From: Azospirillum cavernae
Lineage (GTDB): Bacteria > Pseudomonadota > Alphaproteobacteria > Azospirillales > Azospirillaceae
Reading direction: 5' to 3'
DNA length: 64,000 nucleotides
NCBI RefSeq assembly: GCF_003590795.1
Contig: NZ_QYUL01000001.1
Span: forward strand, 947,001 to 1,011,000
Shown here: positions 33,185-41,068 of the stretch, piece by piece
Position numbering within the stretch: position 1 is the first letter of the stretch
Layout: each line of letters begins with the position of its first letter
Translations under genes and position numbers: made by a program
Notes under the pieces: model-generated
Told to the model about the DNA's origin: nothing
Database searches by the model: none
What the model saw: only the letters and a program-made list of their open reading frames with translations

Positions 33185-34945
33185 CTACGCCATCACCGGC
33201 AGGATGACGCGAAAATTTGATCCAATTCCCGGCGTGCTGTCCACGGCGACGGCGCCGCCATGCAAATGGGCAATTTGTTGCACCGTGTGCAGGCCGATGC
33301 CGGTGCCCGGCACGCCGACCGCGCTGGTTCCCCGGAAAAAGCGCTCGAACAACCGAGGGATTTCACATTTGGGAATGCCGCGCCCTTGATCGGCGACCTC
33401 AATCACGGCCATCGCCCCGTCCGTGTGGCCGCGCAACGTGATGGCGCTGCCGGAGTTTGAATATTTGACCGCGTTGGTGATGAGGTTCGCCAAAACCAAC
33501 CCGACGAGATGAGCGTCCACGTCGGCTCGTTCTGGCAGCGCGCCAAGGTCGAAATCAAAACGGCGATCCGGGTAGGCCACTTGAAATGGGTTGACCACCG
33601 TCAGGATCAGGGCCGCCAAATCAACTGGGCCACGCTCCAGAACCAGGGCGTTGCTTTGCAGACGCTCGTCGGTGAGATGGGAGTCGATCAGCCCGGTCAG
33701 GCGTTGAACGCTGCCCCGGATGACCGAAAGACGTTCCAGCATGTCCGGCCCCGCCTGCTCGGCCCGCATGGCCAAAAGCTGGGCGGCGCTGTCGATGATC
33801 GCCAAGGGGGTGCGGAACTCATGACTGACCATGCCAAGAAACTGGCTTTGGTTCTCCTTGGCCCCAAGTTCGCGTTCCAGCGCCCGCTCAGCCCGCTCCT
33901 TCGCCAGAATCAACGCCCTCTGGTTGGTCGCGAGTTCCGCCGTCCGCGCCTCAACCCGGTGTTCCAACGAGCGGTTCAGAGTGATGAGTTCTTCATACAA
34001 ACACACATTGTCAAAGCCGATCGCCACGCGGTTGCAGAACAGTTCCAACAAGCGGTGTTCGTCAGCGGTGAAGGGTTCGGCCCGCTCCAACACAAGAATC
34101 GTCTTGCCATGCTCACGCGTGCGAAACACCAGAACGCAATGCCCACCGCCGTAAAGATTGTTGTGTGACTGATAAGCCGTCTCAATGGCCGACGCCAAAG
34201 CCGGTGACACGGCCTCGGCGATGGAAAGCCCGACGGCGCGGGTGTGGCGCCCGATTCCAGCCACCACCACGGTGTGCGACAGGCCATCCCCCCGCTCCGT
34301 CTGACGACAAGCCAGAATTGCCGGAACGCTGCCGGGATCGACGACGTGGGACAATTGCTCCACCAGTCTTTCGACAAAAGCCCGCATCGAACGCAGCTCA
34401 AACAACGAGGCCGAGGCGTTGAGAATCCGCTCCAGCCCCAGCCGGTTCCGCTCAATGGTCACAATATCGCGCCACGCCCGCAGGGCGCTGACCAGCGTCG
34501 TGAACAGGCGTTGAGCGGTCAATTCGCTCTTGGCCTTATAATCATTGATGTCGTAGCCAACGATCACGTCACGTTCGGGGGCCTGCCCCGGTTGGCCGGT
34601 GCGCAAAATGATTCGCATCCGCCGGTTTGCCAGATCATCGCGGATGTAACGAACCAACCGCAGCCCGGCATCCTCAGTTTCCATCACCACGTCGAGCAGA
34701 GCCACCGGCAGATCGGGCCGCTCGGCCAGAATGATTCGAGCCTCCGCCGCCGACAGGGCGCCGACCACCTCGAACGGACGGCCATCGAAATCAAAATCGC
34801 GCAGCAGCACCGCCGTCATGGCGTGGACCTGCGGATCATCGTCAACGACCAGAATGGGCCAGGGATCTCCGCTTGGGCGTGGTGGGCGTGCCGCCGCCGT
34901 GTCGTCGGCGTCGTTCCCGAACAGAGGCTCGTCGTCCCACGCCAT
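33185..34945 (-). CDS. DUF3369 response-regulator/histidine-kinase hybrid
   Basis: A 586-residue cytoplasmic signalling protein: receiver at about residues 30-165 with acidic VVDDD and phosphoacceptor Asp85 (VALLDVVME), a DUF3369 GAF-like domain to about 350, a coiled coil, then HisKA (FLGMVSHEFRTPLAII) and HATPase (NLITNAVKYSNSG, DQGRGI, GTGIGLHTV). Proteins of this type can relay between kinases. Start ATG 34945; GTG 34957 in frame is possible and has GAAAGG directly upstream. It lies 129 bases upstream of siaB on the same strand, so may head the siaBC-kinase unit. Confidence 0.88.
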   Translation of the reverse strand: MAWDDEPLFGNDADDTAAARPPRPSGDPWPILVVDDDPQVHAMTAVLLRDFDFDGRPFEVVGALSAAEARIILAERPDLPVALLDVVMETEDAGLRLVRYIRDDLANRRMRIILRTGQPGQAPERDVIVGYDINDYKAKSELTAQRLFTTLVSALRAWRDIVTIERNRLGLERILNASASLFELRSMRAFVERLVEQLSHVVDPGSVPAILACRQTERGDGLSHTVVVAGIGRHTRAVGLSIAEAVSPALASAIETAYQSHNNLYGGGHCVLVFRTREHGKTILVLERAEPFTADEHRLLELFCNRVAIGFDNVCLYEELITLNRSLEHRVEARTAELATNQRALILAKERAERALERELGAKENQSQFLGMVSHEFRTPLAIIDSAAQLLAMRAEQAGPDMLERLSVIRGSVQRLTGLIDSHLTDERLQSNALVLERGPVDLAALILTVVNPFQVAYPDRRFDFDLGALPERADVDAHLVGLVLANLITNAVKYSNSGSAITLRGHTDGAMAVIEVADQGRGIPKCEIPRLFERFFRGTSAVGVPGTGIGLHTVQQIAHLHGGAVAVDSTPGIGSNFRVILPVMA

Positions 34946-35247
34946 CTTTGCAACCACCCTTTCAAGCCTCAACCATCCAGTCCGCCGCGATGGACACACG
35001 GTCAGAAGCAGGGAGGCGATGGTAGCATTTCCCCAGGCGCGGCGATCTCCGATGTTGAGATTGCTTCAATTTGTTACAAATTAATGTTCTTTGTTTCCCG
35101 ATGGCGTGAATCCTCGCCATTCAGGCGTTTCGCGACGCTGCTGCAATTTGTATACTTTGGTTTGCAAGGCCTCTCATCAAATTGTTGTTGACACAAACAA
35201 TTACTGAATGAGGCCATGACCGTCTTACTTTTACGGATGGTGGCCAA
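34946..35247. other. AT-rich divergent promoter region
   Basis: No gene seen. The region is much richer in A+T than its surroundings. It holds a 15-bp perfect palindrome at 35068-35082, a related AATTTGT half-site at 35145-35151, an ATTGTT-N9-AACAAT dyad at 35181-35201 that overlaps TTGACA (35188-35193), and a TATACT hexamer at 35151-35156 with TTTCGC 17 bases before it as possible promoter for the plus-strand pair at 35248. Confidence 0.5.
35068..35082. repeat. Perfect palindrome AATTTGT-T-ACAAATT
   Basis: A 15-bp exact palindrome with a single central base, unusual in this high-G+C sequence. The same half-site recurs at 35145-35151. Operator function is inference. Confidence 0.5.
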
Positions 35248-35910
35248 ATGCCTCCGACCCAAGATGTTTTCGGTATGGCGGTTCTGCTTCTTGGTCTCAG
35301 CGCTCTAGGATTGTCGGTGATTTTCGAGGCGTCCCGGCTGAGCGCGGCGGCTGGACGGCTGGCGTTGATCCGTCGCCGCGCCCAGTCCCGCCAACGCGAA
35401 AAGCTTGAGCTGAAAATCCGCTTGGACAGCGGCGAGACCGAAGCCGCCGCCAAACAGGTAAAACTGGACGCCATGATGGCCGAGCGGTCGCGAATCATCG
35501 CCGCAACCGCCGCGTTGAAGCTGTCAAAAATCGAAATGGTTCATGAAATCGGTGAACCCGACAGCGGAATGACGCTGTTTCAAGCCGATCTGCGAACAAT
35601 CCCGGAGCAGGGCCGCGCCGACCAGCGCCGCATCGTGTTCGCCAAAGAGATTTGGGAGCGCAACAACATCGCCCATGTGTGGGCGGAAACGCCGGAATCG
35701 GCGATGGCGGCGATCCAACGCGCCTTCACCACCCGGTCGGGCATCGTCGCCTCCCGGTTGCAGCGGGCCGTGCAGCCAAAGATCGCAGGGCCGACAAGCG
35801 ACAGCACGGTTGCCGCCTCAGCGCCTCCCGCAACCACCCCCACCACGCCAGTTCTGCGAGCGCCCGCCACAGCGTCCATTGCCGCCGCCGCTGCGGTCCA
35901 GGCCGCATGA
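35248..35910 (+). CDS. Membrane-anchored coiled-coil protein, unknown function (first of pair)
   Basis: A 220-residue protein: one N-terminal transmembrane helix (about residues 8-28, VFGMAVLLLGLSALGLSVIF), a charged coiled coil at 40-90, a compact domain at about 90-175 (HEIGEPDSGMTLFQADLR ... AHVWAETPESAMAAIQRAF) and an Ala/Thr/Pro-rich tail. The helix has positive residues following it, so the bulk is probably cytoplasmic. It overlaps the next gene by ATGA, and the two proteins share architecture and a similar TPESAMAAIQRAF / TPREAVDRALQRF segment. I do not recognise the family. Confidence 0.75.
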   Translation: MPPTQDVFGMAVLLLGLSALGLSVIFEASRLSAAAGRLALIRRRAQSRQREKLELKIRLDSGETEAAAKQVKLDAMMAERSRIIAATAALKLSKIEMVHEIGEPDSGMTLFQADLRTIPEQGRADQRRIVFAKEIWERNNIAHVWAETPESAMAAIQRAFTTRSGIVASRLQRAVQPKIAGPTSDSTVAASAPPATTPTTPVLRAPATASIAAAAAVQAA

Positions 35911-36452
35911 CCGCGCTGTTTCTGTACGCCGCCGTGCTCTTCATGGTCGGCAGCGTTCTGGTCAACCGCATTGGTCAGCGCCGGATGGCCGTCGCGCGCA
36001 AAAGCTTGACGGAGGAGGAAACCGCGCTGCTGTCGCTGGAACGTGAGATCATTGACCACGGCCAAAAACTGAACCAAGTCAAGGAACGCGAAACCGCCTT
36101 GGACGATGAACTTCACGGCGCGCGCCTTGCCGTGGAGCATCTGACGGAAAAATTCGACGAGGCCCGCGCGGCGCCCGTTGAACGCTATCATATTTTTGAT
36201 CGGCTGGACGCCCGTCCGGGCGGCATCTGGTCGCTGGAGGTCCGCCGCGCTGACGACGCGGGGAACGCGCGAATGATGGCCGCTTGGCCGATTCCACGCA
36301 CCTATCTGATCGTCGCCTCCACCCCGCGTGAGGCGGTTGACCGGGCCTTGCAACGCTTTCCCCGGAACCAGGGTTTTGAGATCGGCAACGCGGTCCCGTG
36401 CCACCTGTTCAAAGCGAAACGGGCGAGCGCGACAGAGGATGGCAACGGCTGA
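35907..36452 (+). CDS. Membrane-anchored coiled-coil protein, unknown function (second of pair)
   Basis: A 181-residue protein: transmembrane helix at residues 3-20 (LFLYAAVLFMVGSVLVN), coiled coil at about 30-85 (LTEEETALLSLEREII...VKERETALDDEL), then a globular domain (FDRLDARPGGIWSLEVRR ... IPRTYLIVASTPREAVDRALQRFPRNQGF). It appears paralogous to its upstream partner. ATG 35907 is coupled by ATGA. A joint membrane complex is a reasonable inference; no function can be given. Convergent with hisE at eight bases. Confidence 0.75.
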   Translation: MTALFLYAAVLFMVGSVLVNRIGQRRMAVARKSLTEEETALLSLEREIIDHGQKLNQVKERETALDDELHGARLAVEHLTEKFDEARAAPVERYHIFDRLDARPGGIWSLEVRRADDAGNARMMAAWPIPRTYLIVASTPREAVDRALQRFPRNQGFEIGNAVPCHLFKAKRASATEDGNG

Positions 36453-36460
36453 GCGGTTGG

Positions 36461-36871
36461 CTACAGCTTCTCGCTCTTGCTCCGCTTGCCCGTTGAGGCC
36501 AAGGCCGGGGCGATAAATGCGGTTGGTTCTTCGGTCGCCTTCGGCAATTTTTCCGCGATGCCAAAGATCGTCGCGCGCCGCTGAATTTCCGCCATGACCT
36601 CGTCGGGGGAAATCTCCAGGTCAGCCAGCAGAACCACCAGATTGTACAGCAAATCCGCCGATTCCATGACCACGGCGCCCCGGTCGTTGCGCATGGCGTC
36701 GATCGCGACCTCAATGGCCTCTTCACCGACCTTACGGGCCATCCGGGCGCGCCCCTGGGCCAGCAGCTTGGCCGTGCGCGACCCCTCCGGCGCCGACAGC
36801 GGGTCACGCCGCAGCGTCTGAATGGAATCATAAAGAGTGCGAAGCGGGTCCGAGCCGACGAACGTCATCAT
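36461..36871 (-). CDS. hisE: Phosphoribosyl-ATP diphosphatase
   Basis: Second step of histidine synthesis. The 136-residue all-alpha MazG-like protein has the metal-binding pattern KVGEEAIEVAIDA and ESADLLYNLVVLLAD. Residues after about 105 are an unconserved tail (KATEEPTAFIAPA). In many alphaproteobacteria hisE follows hisF in a his operon; here it stands alone between an unknown protein and a CRP-type regulator. Start ATG 36871 with a second ATG directly after it. Confidence 0.93.
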   Translation of the reverse strand: MMTFVGSDPLRTLYDSIQTLRRDPLSAPEGSRTAKLLAQGRARMARKVGEEAIEVAIDAMRNDRGAVVMESADLLYNLVVLLADLEISPDEVMAEIQRRATIFGIAEKLPKATEEPTAFIAPALASTGKRSKSEKL

Positions 36872-36930
36872 GACCCTGAAGTCGTGACGATGAAGCCGTC
36901 CGTCAAGCTTAACTCATCATCGGTTGTGAA

Positions 36931-37647
36931 TCAGACGCTGCCGCGCACGTCCTCGACCATGGTTTCCAGGCGGGAGACGTCGCGCACAACCAGCGCGTCG
37001 GGGCGTCGTTCGACCAAACCGTCGCGCGACAGGTCGCTCAACACGCGGGCGACGGTTTCGCGCGTGGTGCTGACGCGGGCGGCGATGTCGGAATGGACGG
37101 GGATCGGCGCGATCACCGAGATTTTGCCCTCAATCCGCCCCCGCTTGGCCAGCCGCAGCAATTCGGCGTGCACCCGGTTGTTGGCCCCCAGAGTGGACAA
37201 TTCCATGATGCGGTCGGTGGCGACGCGCAGTTTGCCGCTCAACCGCAGCAGCATCGCCATGGCCAGCGACGGATGACCGGCGACCAGATCCTGAAAGGGG
37301 CGCGGGCCGAGAAAGGCGATCAAGGTTCCCTCGCGCAGCGCCACGACCGAGGCGGAACGGGGACGCCCGTCCAGCGCCGACATTTCGCCGACGAACTCCC
37401 CGGCCTCGATGTCGTCAAAGCTGATTTCCCGCCCACCGGCGGAATGGCTCAACACCCGGACCCGCCCCTCGACGATGAAGGCGACGTCGCTGGTTTCCGC
37501 CCAATGGTCGATCAACTGCTCGTCCAGGCCAAAGCGGCGCCAGCGGCATTGCCGGACGACCGCCGCCCGCTGCTCCGCCGACAGGGCGCGCAGCAGATGG
37601 ATGCGGTCAAGCGCGTCGGGGGGCGCGATCTCGGAATGCGTGGACAC
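36931..37647 (-). CDS. CRP/FNR-family transcriptional regulator
   Basis: A 238-residue regulator with GTG start 37647. Cyclic-nucleotide-type beta barrel at residues 18-140, with a phosphate-binding-cassette-like segment GEFVGEMSALDGRPRSASVVA that has both Glu and Arg-x-Ser, so cAMP or a similar ligand could bind. The winged HTH is at 160-225 (SDIAARVSTTRETVARVLSDLSRDGLV). No Cys cluster is present, which excludes an FNR-type Fe-S sensor. Target genes unknown. Confidence 0.9.
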   Translation of the reverse strand: MSTHSEIAPPDALDRIHLLRALSAEQRAAVVRQCRWRRFGLDEQLIDHWAETSDVAFIVEGRVRVLSHSAGGREISFDDIEAGEFVGEMSALDGRPRSASVVALREGTLIAFLGPRPFQDLVAGHPSLAMAMLLRLSGKLRVATDRIMELSTLGANNRVHAELLRLAKRGRIEGKISVIAPIPVHSDIAARVSTTRETVARVLSDLSRDGLVERRPDALVVRDVSRLETMVEDVRGSV

Positions 37648-37843
37648 GGCGGCGGCAAACCTTCGGATCGAGACATAGGCGTTTTCCAGCGCAGGATAAC
37701 CCGCTCTGCATCGTAGGGGAAAGGGGGGCGACCCCAGTTTGCCCGCGCTTTTCGCAAGCGCGGTGGTTGAGCCGCGACGCGCCTTGCATCACTATGGCCG
37801 CAAAGGGATTTTCAGCGGGTGGGCCAGCGTGGACAGGAAAACC

Positions 37844-38617
37844 GTGAACAAGAACGTCGAAGACGGTCACAGCAAGGCGGCGGAGCCGCCGCGCCACCGC
37901 CGGGAACGGATCGGGCTGATCGGTCGGTTGCGCGCCTATTTCCTGGCCGGCATTCTGGTGACGGCCCCCATCGCCATCACCATCTACATCGCCTGGTGGT
38001 TCGTGTCCTTCATCGACGGGCACATCCGCCCGCTGATCCCGTCCTCCTACAACCCGGAAAATTATCTGCCCTTCTCGATTCCGGGAATCGGGGTGCTGAC
38101 CGTCATCGTCGTCGTCACCCTGATCGGCGCCTTCACCGCCGGTTACGTCGGTCGCCTGATGCTGGGGCTGAGCGAGGGGGTGGTGGAGCGGATGCCGGTC
38201 GTCCGTTCGGTCTACAGCGCGGTGAAGCAGATTTTTGAAACGGTGCTCGCCAAGAAATCCAACGCCTTCCGCGAGGTCGTGGTCTTGCAGTACCCCCGCC
38301 CCGGCGTCTGGTCGCTGGGCTTCATCACCGGCGCCGCCCACCCGGAGGTGGAGGAGGTCTGCGCCACCGACATCCATGGGGAGGATATGGTGAACGTCTT
38401 CATCCCCTGCGCGCCCCCCACCACCGGCTTTCTGGTGATGGCCCCGCGTCACGAGGTGAAGGTGCTGAACATCACGGTCGAGGATGGGCTGAAGATGGTG
38501 ATGTCCGGCGGCATCGTCGTGCCGCCCGACCGCCGTCCCAGCGCCAGCGCGCCCGAGTCCGCGCCCACCCCCGCCCCGACCAGCCCCGCGACCGTCAGCC
38601 CGACCGCAGCGTCTTAG
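37844..38617 (+). CDS. DUF502 family membrane protein
   Basis: A 257-residue protein from GTG 37844 (AGGAAA upstream). Two transmembrane helices, at about residues 28-52 and 72-98, are followed by the conserved DUF502 region (VVERMPVVRSVYSAVKQIFETV, REVVVLQYPRPGVWSLGFIT, VFIPCAPPTTGFLVM). The Pro/Ala/Ser-rich tail is unconserved. The last 23 bases overlap the convergent recG gene. Function unknown; membership is clear. Confidence 0.88.
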   Translation: MNKNVEDGHSKAAEPPRHRRERIGLIGRLRAYFLAGILVTAPIAITIYIAWWFVSFIDGHIRPLIPSSYNPENYLPFSIPGIGVLTVIVVVTLIGAFTAGYVGRLMLGLSEGVVERMPVVRSVYSAVKQIFETVLAKKSNAFREVVVLQYPRPGVWSLGFITGAAHPEVEEVCATDIHGEDMVNVFIPCAPPTTGFLVMAPRHEVKVLNITVEDGLKMVMSGGIVVPPDRRPSASAPESAPTPAPTSPATVSPTAAS

Positions 38618-40685
38618 CCGCCGCGTCGCGTTCAAACAGATACAGCAGAGTCCGCAGCGCCTGCCCGCGCGGCGTCGCCAATTCAGGATCGCGGTCCACG
38701 ATCAGCTTGGCGTCGTCGCGGGCCACCGCCAGCAATTCGCCATGCACCGCCAGATCGGCCAGCCGGAAGCCCGGCAGGCCCGATTGCCGGGTGCCAAGCA
38801 CCTCGCCCGCCCCGCGCAGCCGCAAATCCTCTTCGGCGATGATGAAACCGTCTTCAGTGTCGCGCAGGGTCTTCAGGCGGGACCGCGCGGTTTCGGTCAG
38901 ATGCGGGTCGAACAGCAGCAGGCAGGTGGACGGCTTCTCGCCCCGCCCGACCCGGCCCCGCAATTGGTGCAGTTGGGCCAAGCCGAACCGTTCGGCGTGC
39001 TCGATCACCATCACCGTGGCTTCCGGCACGTTGACGCCGACCTCGATCACCGTGGTGGCGACCAGAACGTCCAGCGCGCCCTCGGCGAAGGCGGCCATCA
39101 CCGCGTCCTTGTCGGGGCCGCGCATCTTGCCATGCACCAGCCCGACCCGGTCGCCGAAGCTGGCGCTGAGAAAGGCGTGGCGCTCCGTCGCGGCGGCGAG
39201 GTCGATCTGTTCGGATTCATCGACCAGCGGGCAGACCCAATAGACCCGCCCGCCCTCCTGCACCTTGCGGCGGACGCCGTGGACGATCTCCTCCAGCCGG
39301 TCCAGCGCGATGGTGACGGTCTGCACCGGCTTGCGCCCGGCGGGCTTTTCCATCAGGCGCGACACGTCCATGTCGCCATAGGCGGTCAGAGTCAGGGTGC
39401 GCGGGATCGGCGTCGCCGTCATCACCAGAACGTCCACCGCCCGCCCCTTGGCCGACAGTTGCAAACGCTGGTGAACGCCGAAACGGTGCTGCTCGTCGAT
39501 CACCGCCAGCGCCAAATCCTTGAAGGCCACATCCTCCTGAAACAGCGCGTGGGTGCCGACCAAGAGAGGCAACTCGCCCGAGGCCAGCCGGTCGAGCACC
39601 GCCTGCCGCCCCTTGCCCTTGTCGCGCCCGGTCAGCAGGCCGATTTCAACGCCCGCCGCCTTGCACAGCGGGGCGAGGCTTTCGGCGTGCTGGCGGGCCA
39701 GAATCTCGGTGGGGGCCATCAGGGCCGCCTGCCCGCCCGCCTCCACCGCGTTCAGCATGGCGAGCAACGCCACCACGGTCTTGCCGCTGCCGACATCGCC
39801 TTGCAGCAGCCGCAGCATGCGGGCGTCCGCCGCCATGTCGGCGTAAATCTCCTCCAGCGCCGTGCTTTGCGAGCCGGTCAGCGCGAAGGGCAAGGCGGCC
39901 AGCGCCTTGCCGCGCAGGCTTCCATCGCCCTGGGTGACGCGTCCGACCAGCCGCCGCTGGCTGGAGCGCACCAGCATCAAGGCCAACTGGTTGGCGAGAA
40001 GCTCGTCATAAGCCAAGCGGCTGCGGATCGCCGAGGTTGGGGCGAGGTCGGCCTCGTCCTCCGGCGTGTGGGCGCGCTTCAGGGCGTCGGGCCAGGTCGG
40101 CCATTGGCGGCGGGCCAGCCAGGCCGGATCCTGCCATTCCTCCAGCGCAGGGATGTCGGCGAAGGCGGCGCGCACCGCCTTGCGCAGGGTTTTGGCCGGA
40201 AGACCGGCGGTCATCGGGTAGACCGGCTCCACCGTTTCGATTTCGTCGCGGGCTTCCAGCGGAACGACGGCGTCGGGGTGGGAGATTTGCGGGGTGTCGT
40301 TGAACCATTCGACCTTGCCCGACACCACCATGGTGGAGCCGACCGGAATCTGTTTGGCCAGCCAATCGCCCTTGACGTGGAAATAAACCAGCTCCAGCAC
40401 GCCAGTGTCGTCGGTGCAGCGGATGCGGTAGGGGTGGCGCGGGTTGACCGGGGCGACGTGCGAATCAACGCGCACCGTCAGCGTGGCGATGCGCCCGTTT
40501 GGCGCCTGCGCGATCTTCGGCGAGAAACGGCGGTCGATCACCCCGCAGGGCAGATGCCACAGCAGATCGACGACATGGCCGCCCGCCAGCTTTTCCACCA
40601 GCTTGCCCAAACGGGGGCCGAGGCCGGGAAGCGCCGTGACCGGCTTGAACAAGGGAAACAGGATGGCTGGGCGCACGGGCGGCAC
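38595..40685 (-). CDS. recG: ATP-dependent DNA helicase RecG
   Basis: Branch-migrating helicase that remodels stalled forks and Holliday junctions. The 696-residue protein has the N-terminal wedge/OB domain (IATLTVRVDSHV), then Walker A GDVGSGKTVVA, DEQH motif II (VIDEQHRFGV), TATPIPRTL motif III, and motif VI HQLRGRVGRG, ending with the TRG region (GTRQSGLPGFRLADL). Start ATG 40685. Its end overlaps DUF502 by 23 bases tail to tail. No LexA box is seen upstream. Confidence 0.97.
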   Translation of the reverse strand: MPPVRPAILFPLFKPVTALPGLGPRLGKLVEKLAGGHVVDLLWHLPCGVIDRRFSPKIAQAPNGRIATLTVRVDSHVAPVNPRHPYRIRCTDDTGVLELVYFHVKGDWLAKQIPVGSTMVVSGKVEWFNDTPQISHPDAVVPLEARDEIETVEPVYPMTAGLPAKTLRKAVRAAFADIPALEEWQDPAWLARRQWPTWPDALKRAHTPEDEADLAPTSAIRSRLAYDELLANQLALMLVRSSQRRLVGRVTQGDGSLRGKALAALPFALTGSQSTALEEIYADMAADARMLRLLQGDVGSGKTVVALLAMLNAVEAGGQAALMAPTEILARQHAESLAPLCKAAGVEIGLLTGRDKGKGRQAVLDRLASGELPLLVGTHALFQEDVAFKDLALAVIDEQHRFGVHQRLQLSAKGRAVDVLVMTATPIPRTLTLTAYGDMDVSRLMEKPAGRKPVQTVTIALDRLEEIVHGVRRKVQEGGRVYWVCPLVDESEQIDLAAATERHAFLSASFGDRVGLVHGKMRGPDKDAVMAAFAEGALDVLVATTVIEVGVNVPEATVMVIEHAERFGLAQLHQLRGRVGRGEKPSTCLLLFDPHLTETARSRLKTLRDTEDGFIIAEEDLRLRGAGEVLGTRQSGLPGFRLADLAVHGELLAVARDDAKLIVDRDPELATPRGQALRTLLYLFERDAAAKTLRSG

Positions 40686-40747
40686 GGTCTCGCAAGGTCA
40701 ACGGACCTCAGAAAGCCGCTTGGGGAGCGGCCCGTCAAGACCAGGAT

Positions 40748-40840
40748 TCACAAAAGAAAAAGAAGGGGGCGGAGCGCGCCGCGACCGGCGGCGACAGTCG
40801 GGGGCAACCAGGGCCGTGATTGGCCGCGTCGCGCTCCGCC
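40748..40840 (-). terminator. Terminator of the chemotaxis operon
   Basis: On minus, a 15-bp stem with one mismatch (40826-40840 / 40768-40782, GGCGGAGCGCG-type arms) encloses a 43-base loop and is followed by a pyrimidine run TTCTTTTTCTTTTG (40750-40763). It lies about 230 bases after the cheA stop codon and before recG. Confidence 0.55.
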
Positions 40841-40965
40841 AAAGGGCGCCGTCCGGTGGGGGTGCGGGAGAACCGGACGGGCTGAAGTTAGGTGGCAGGG
40901 GAACCACCGGGAGAGACATCAGAAAACGCACTGTGGAAGACGCACTGTGAAGACACTGCTCTCGG

Positions 40966-41011
40966 TGTGACGGGGCCGGTTCTGGGGGGAAGTCGAAGCG
41001 CCCCCGTCACA
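40966..41011 (-). terminator. Hairpin immediately downstream of cheA
   Basis: A perfect 10-bp stem (TGTGACGGGG / CCCCGTCACA) about 60 bases after cheA. No U-run; may stabilise the 3' end or act in rho-dependent or tandem termination. Confidence 0.4.
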
Positions 41012-41068
41012 GGATGAACAGTAACCGCGCCCACCTGAACCCCGTCTGTCGGCTGGATGAAATCCGGT

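Larger units (their letters stand above)
40686..41068. other. 383-bp structured intergenic region between recG and cheA
   Basis: No supported gene. It contains at least three strong inverted repeats: 40768-40782/40826-40840, CCGTCCGGT/ACCGGACGG (40849-40857/40872-40880), and TGTGACGGGG/CCCCGTCACA (40966-40975/41002-41011). An imperfect tandem repeat of ACGCACTGTG(G)AAG occurs at 40926-40952. It must contain the cheA operon terminator and the recG promoter. Confidence 0.6.

Noticed and set aside
38742..40970. 742-codon open frame antisense to recG
   Set aside because: Shadow of recG; no recognisable protein features.
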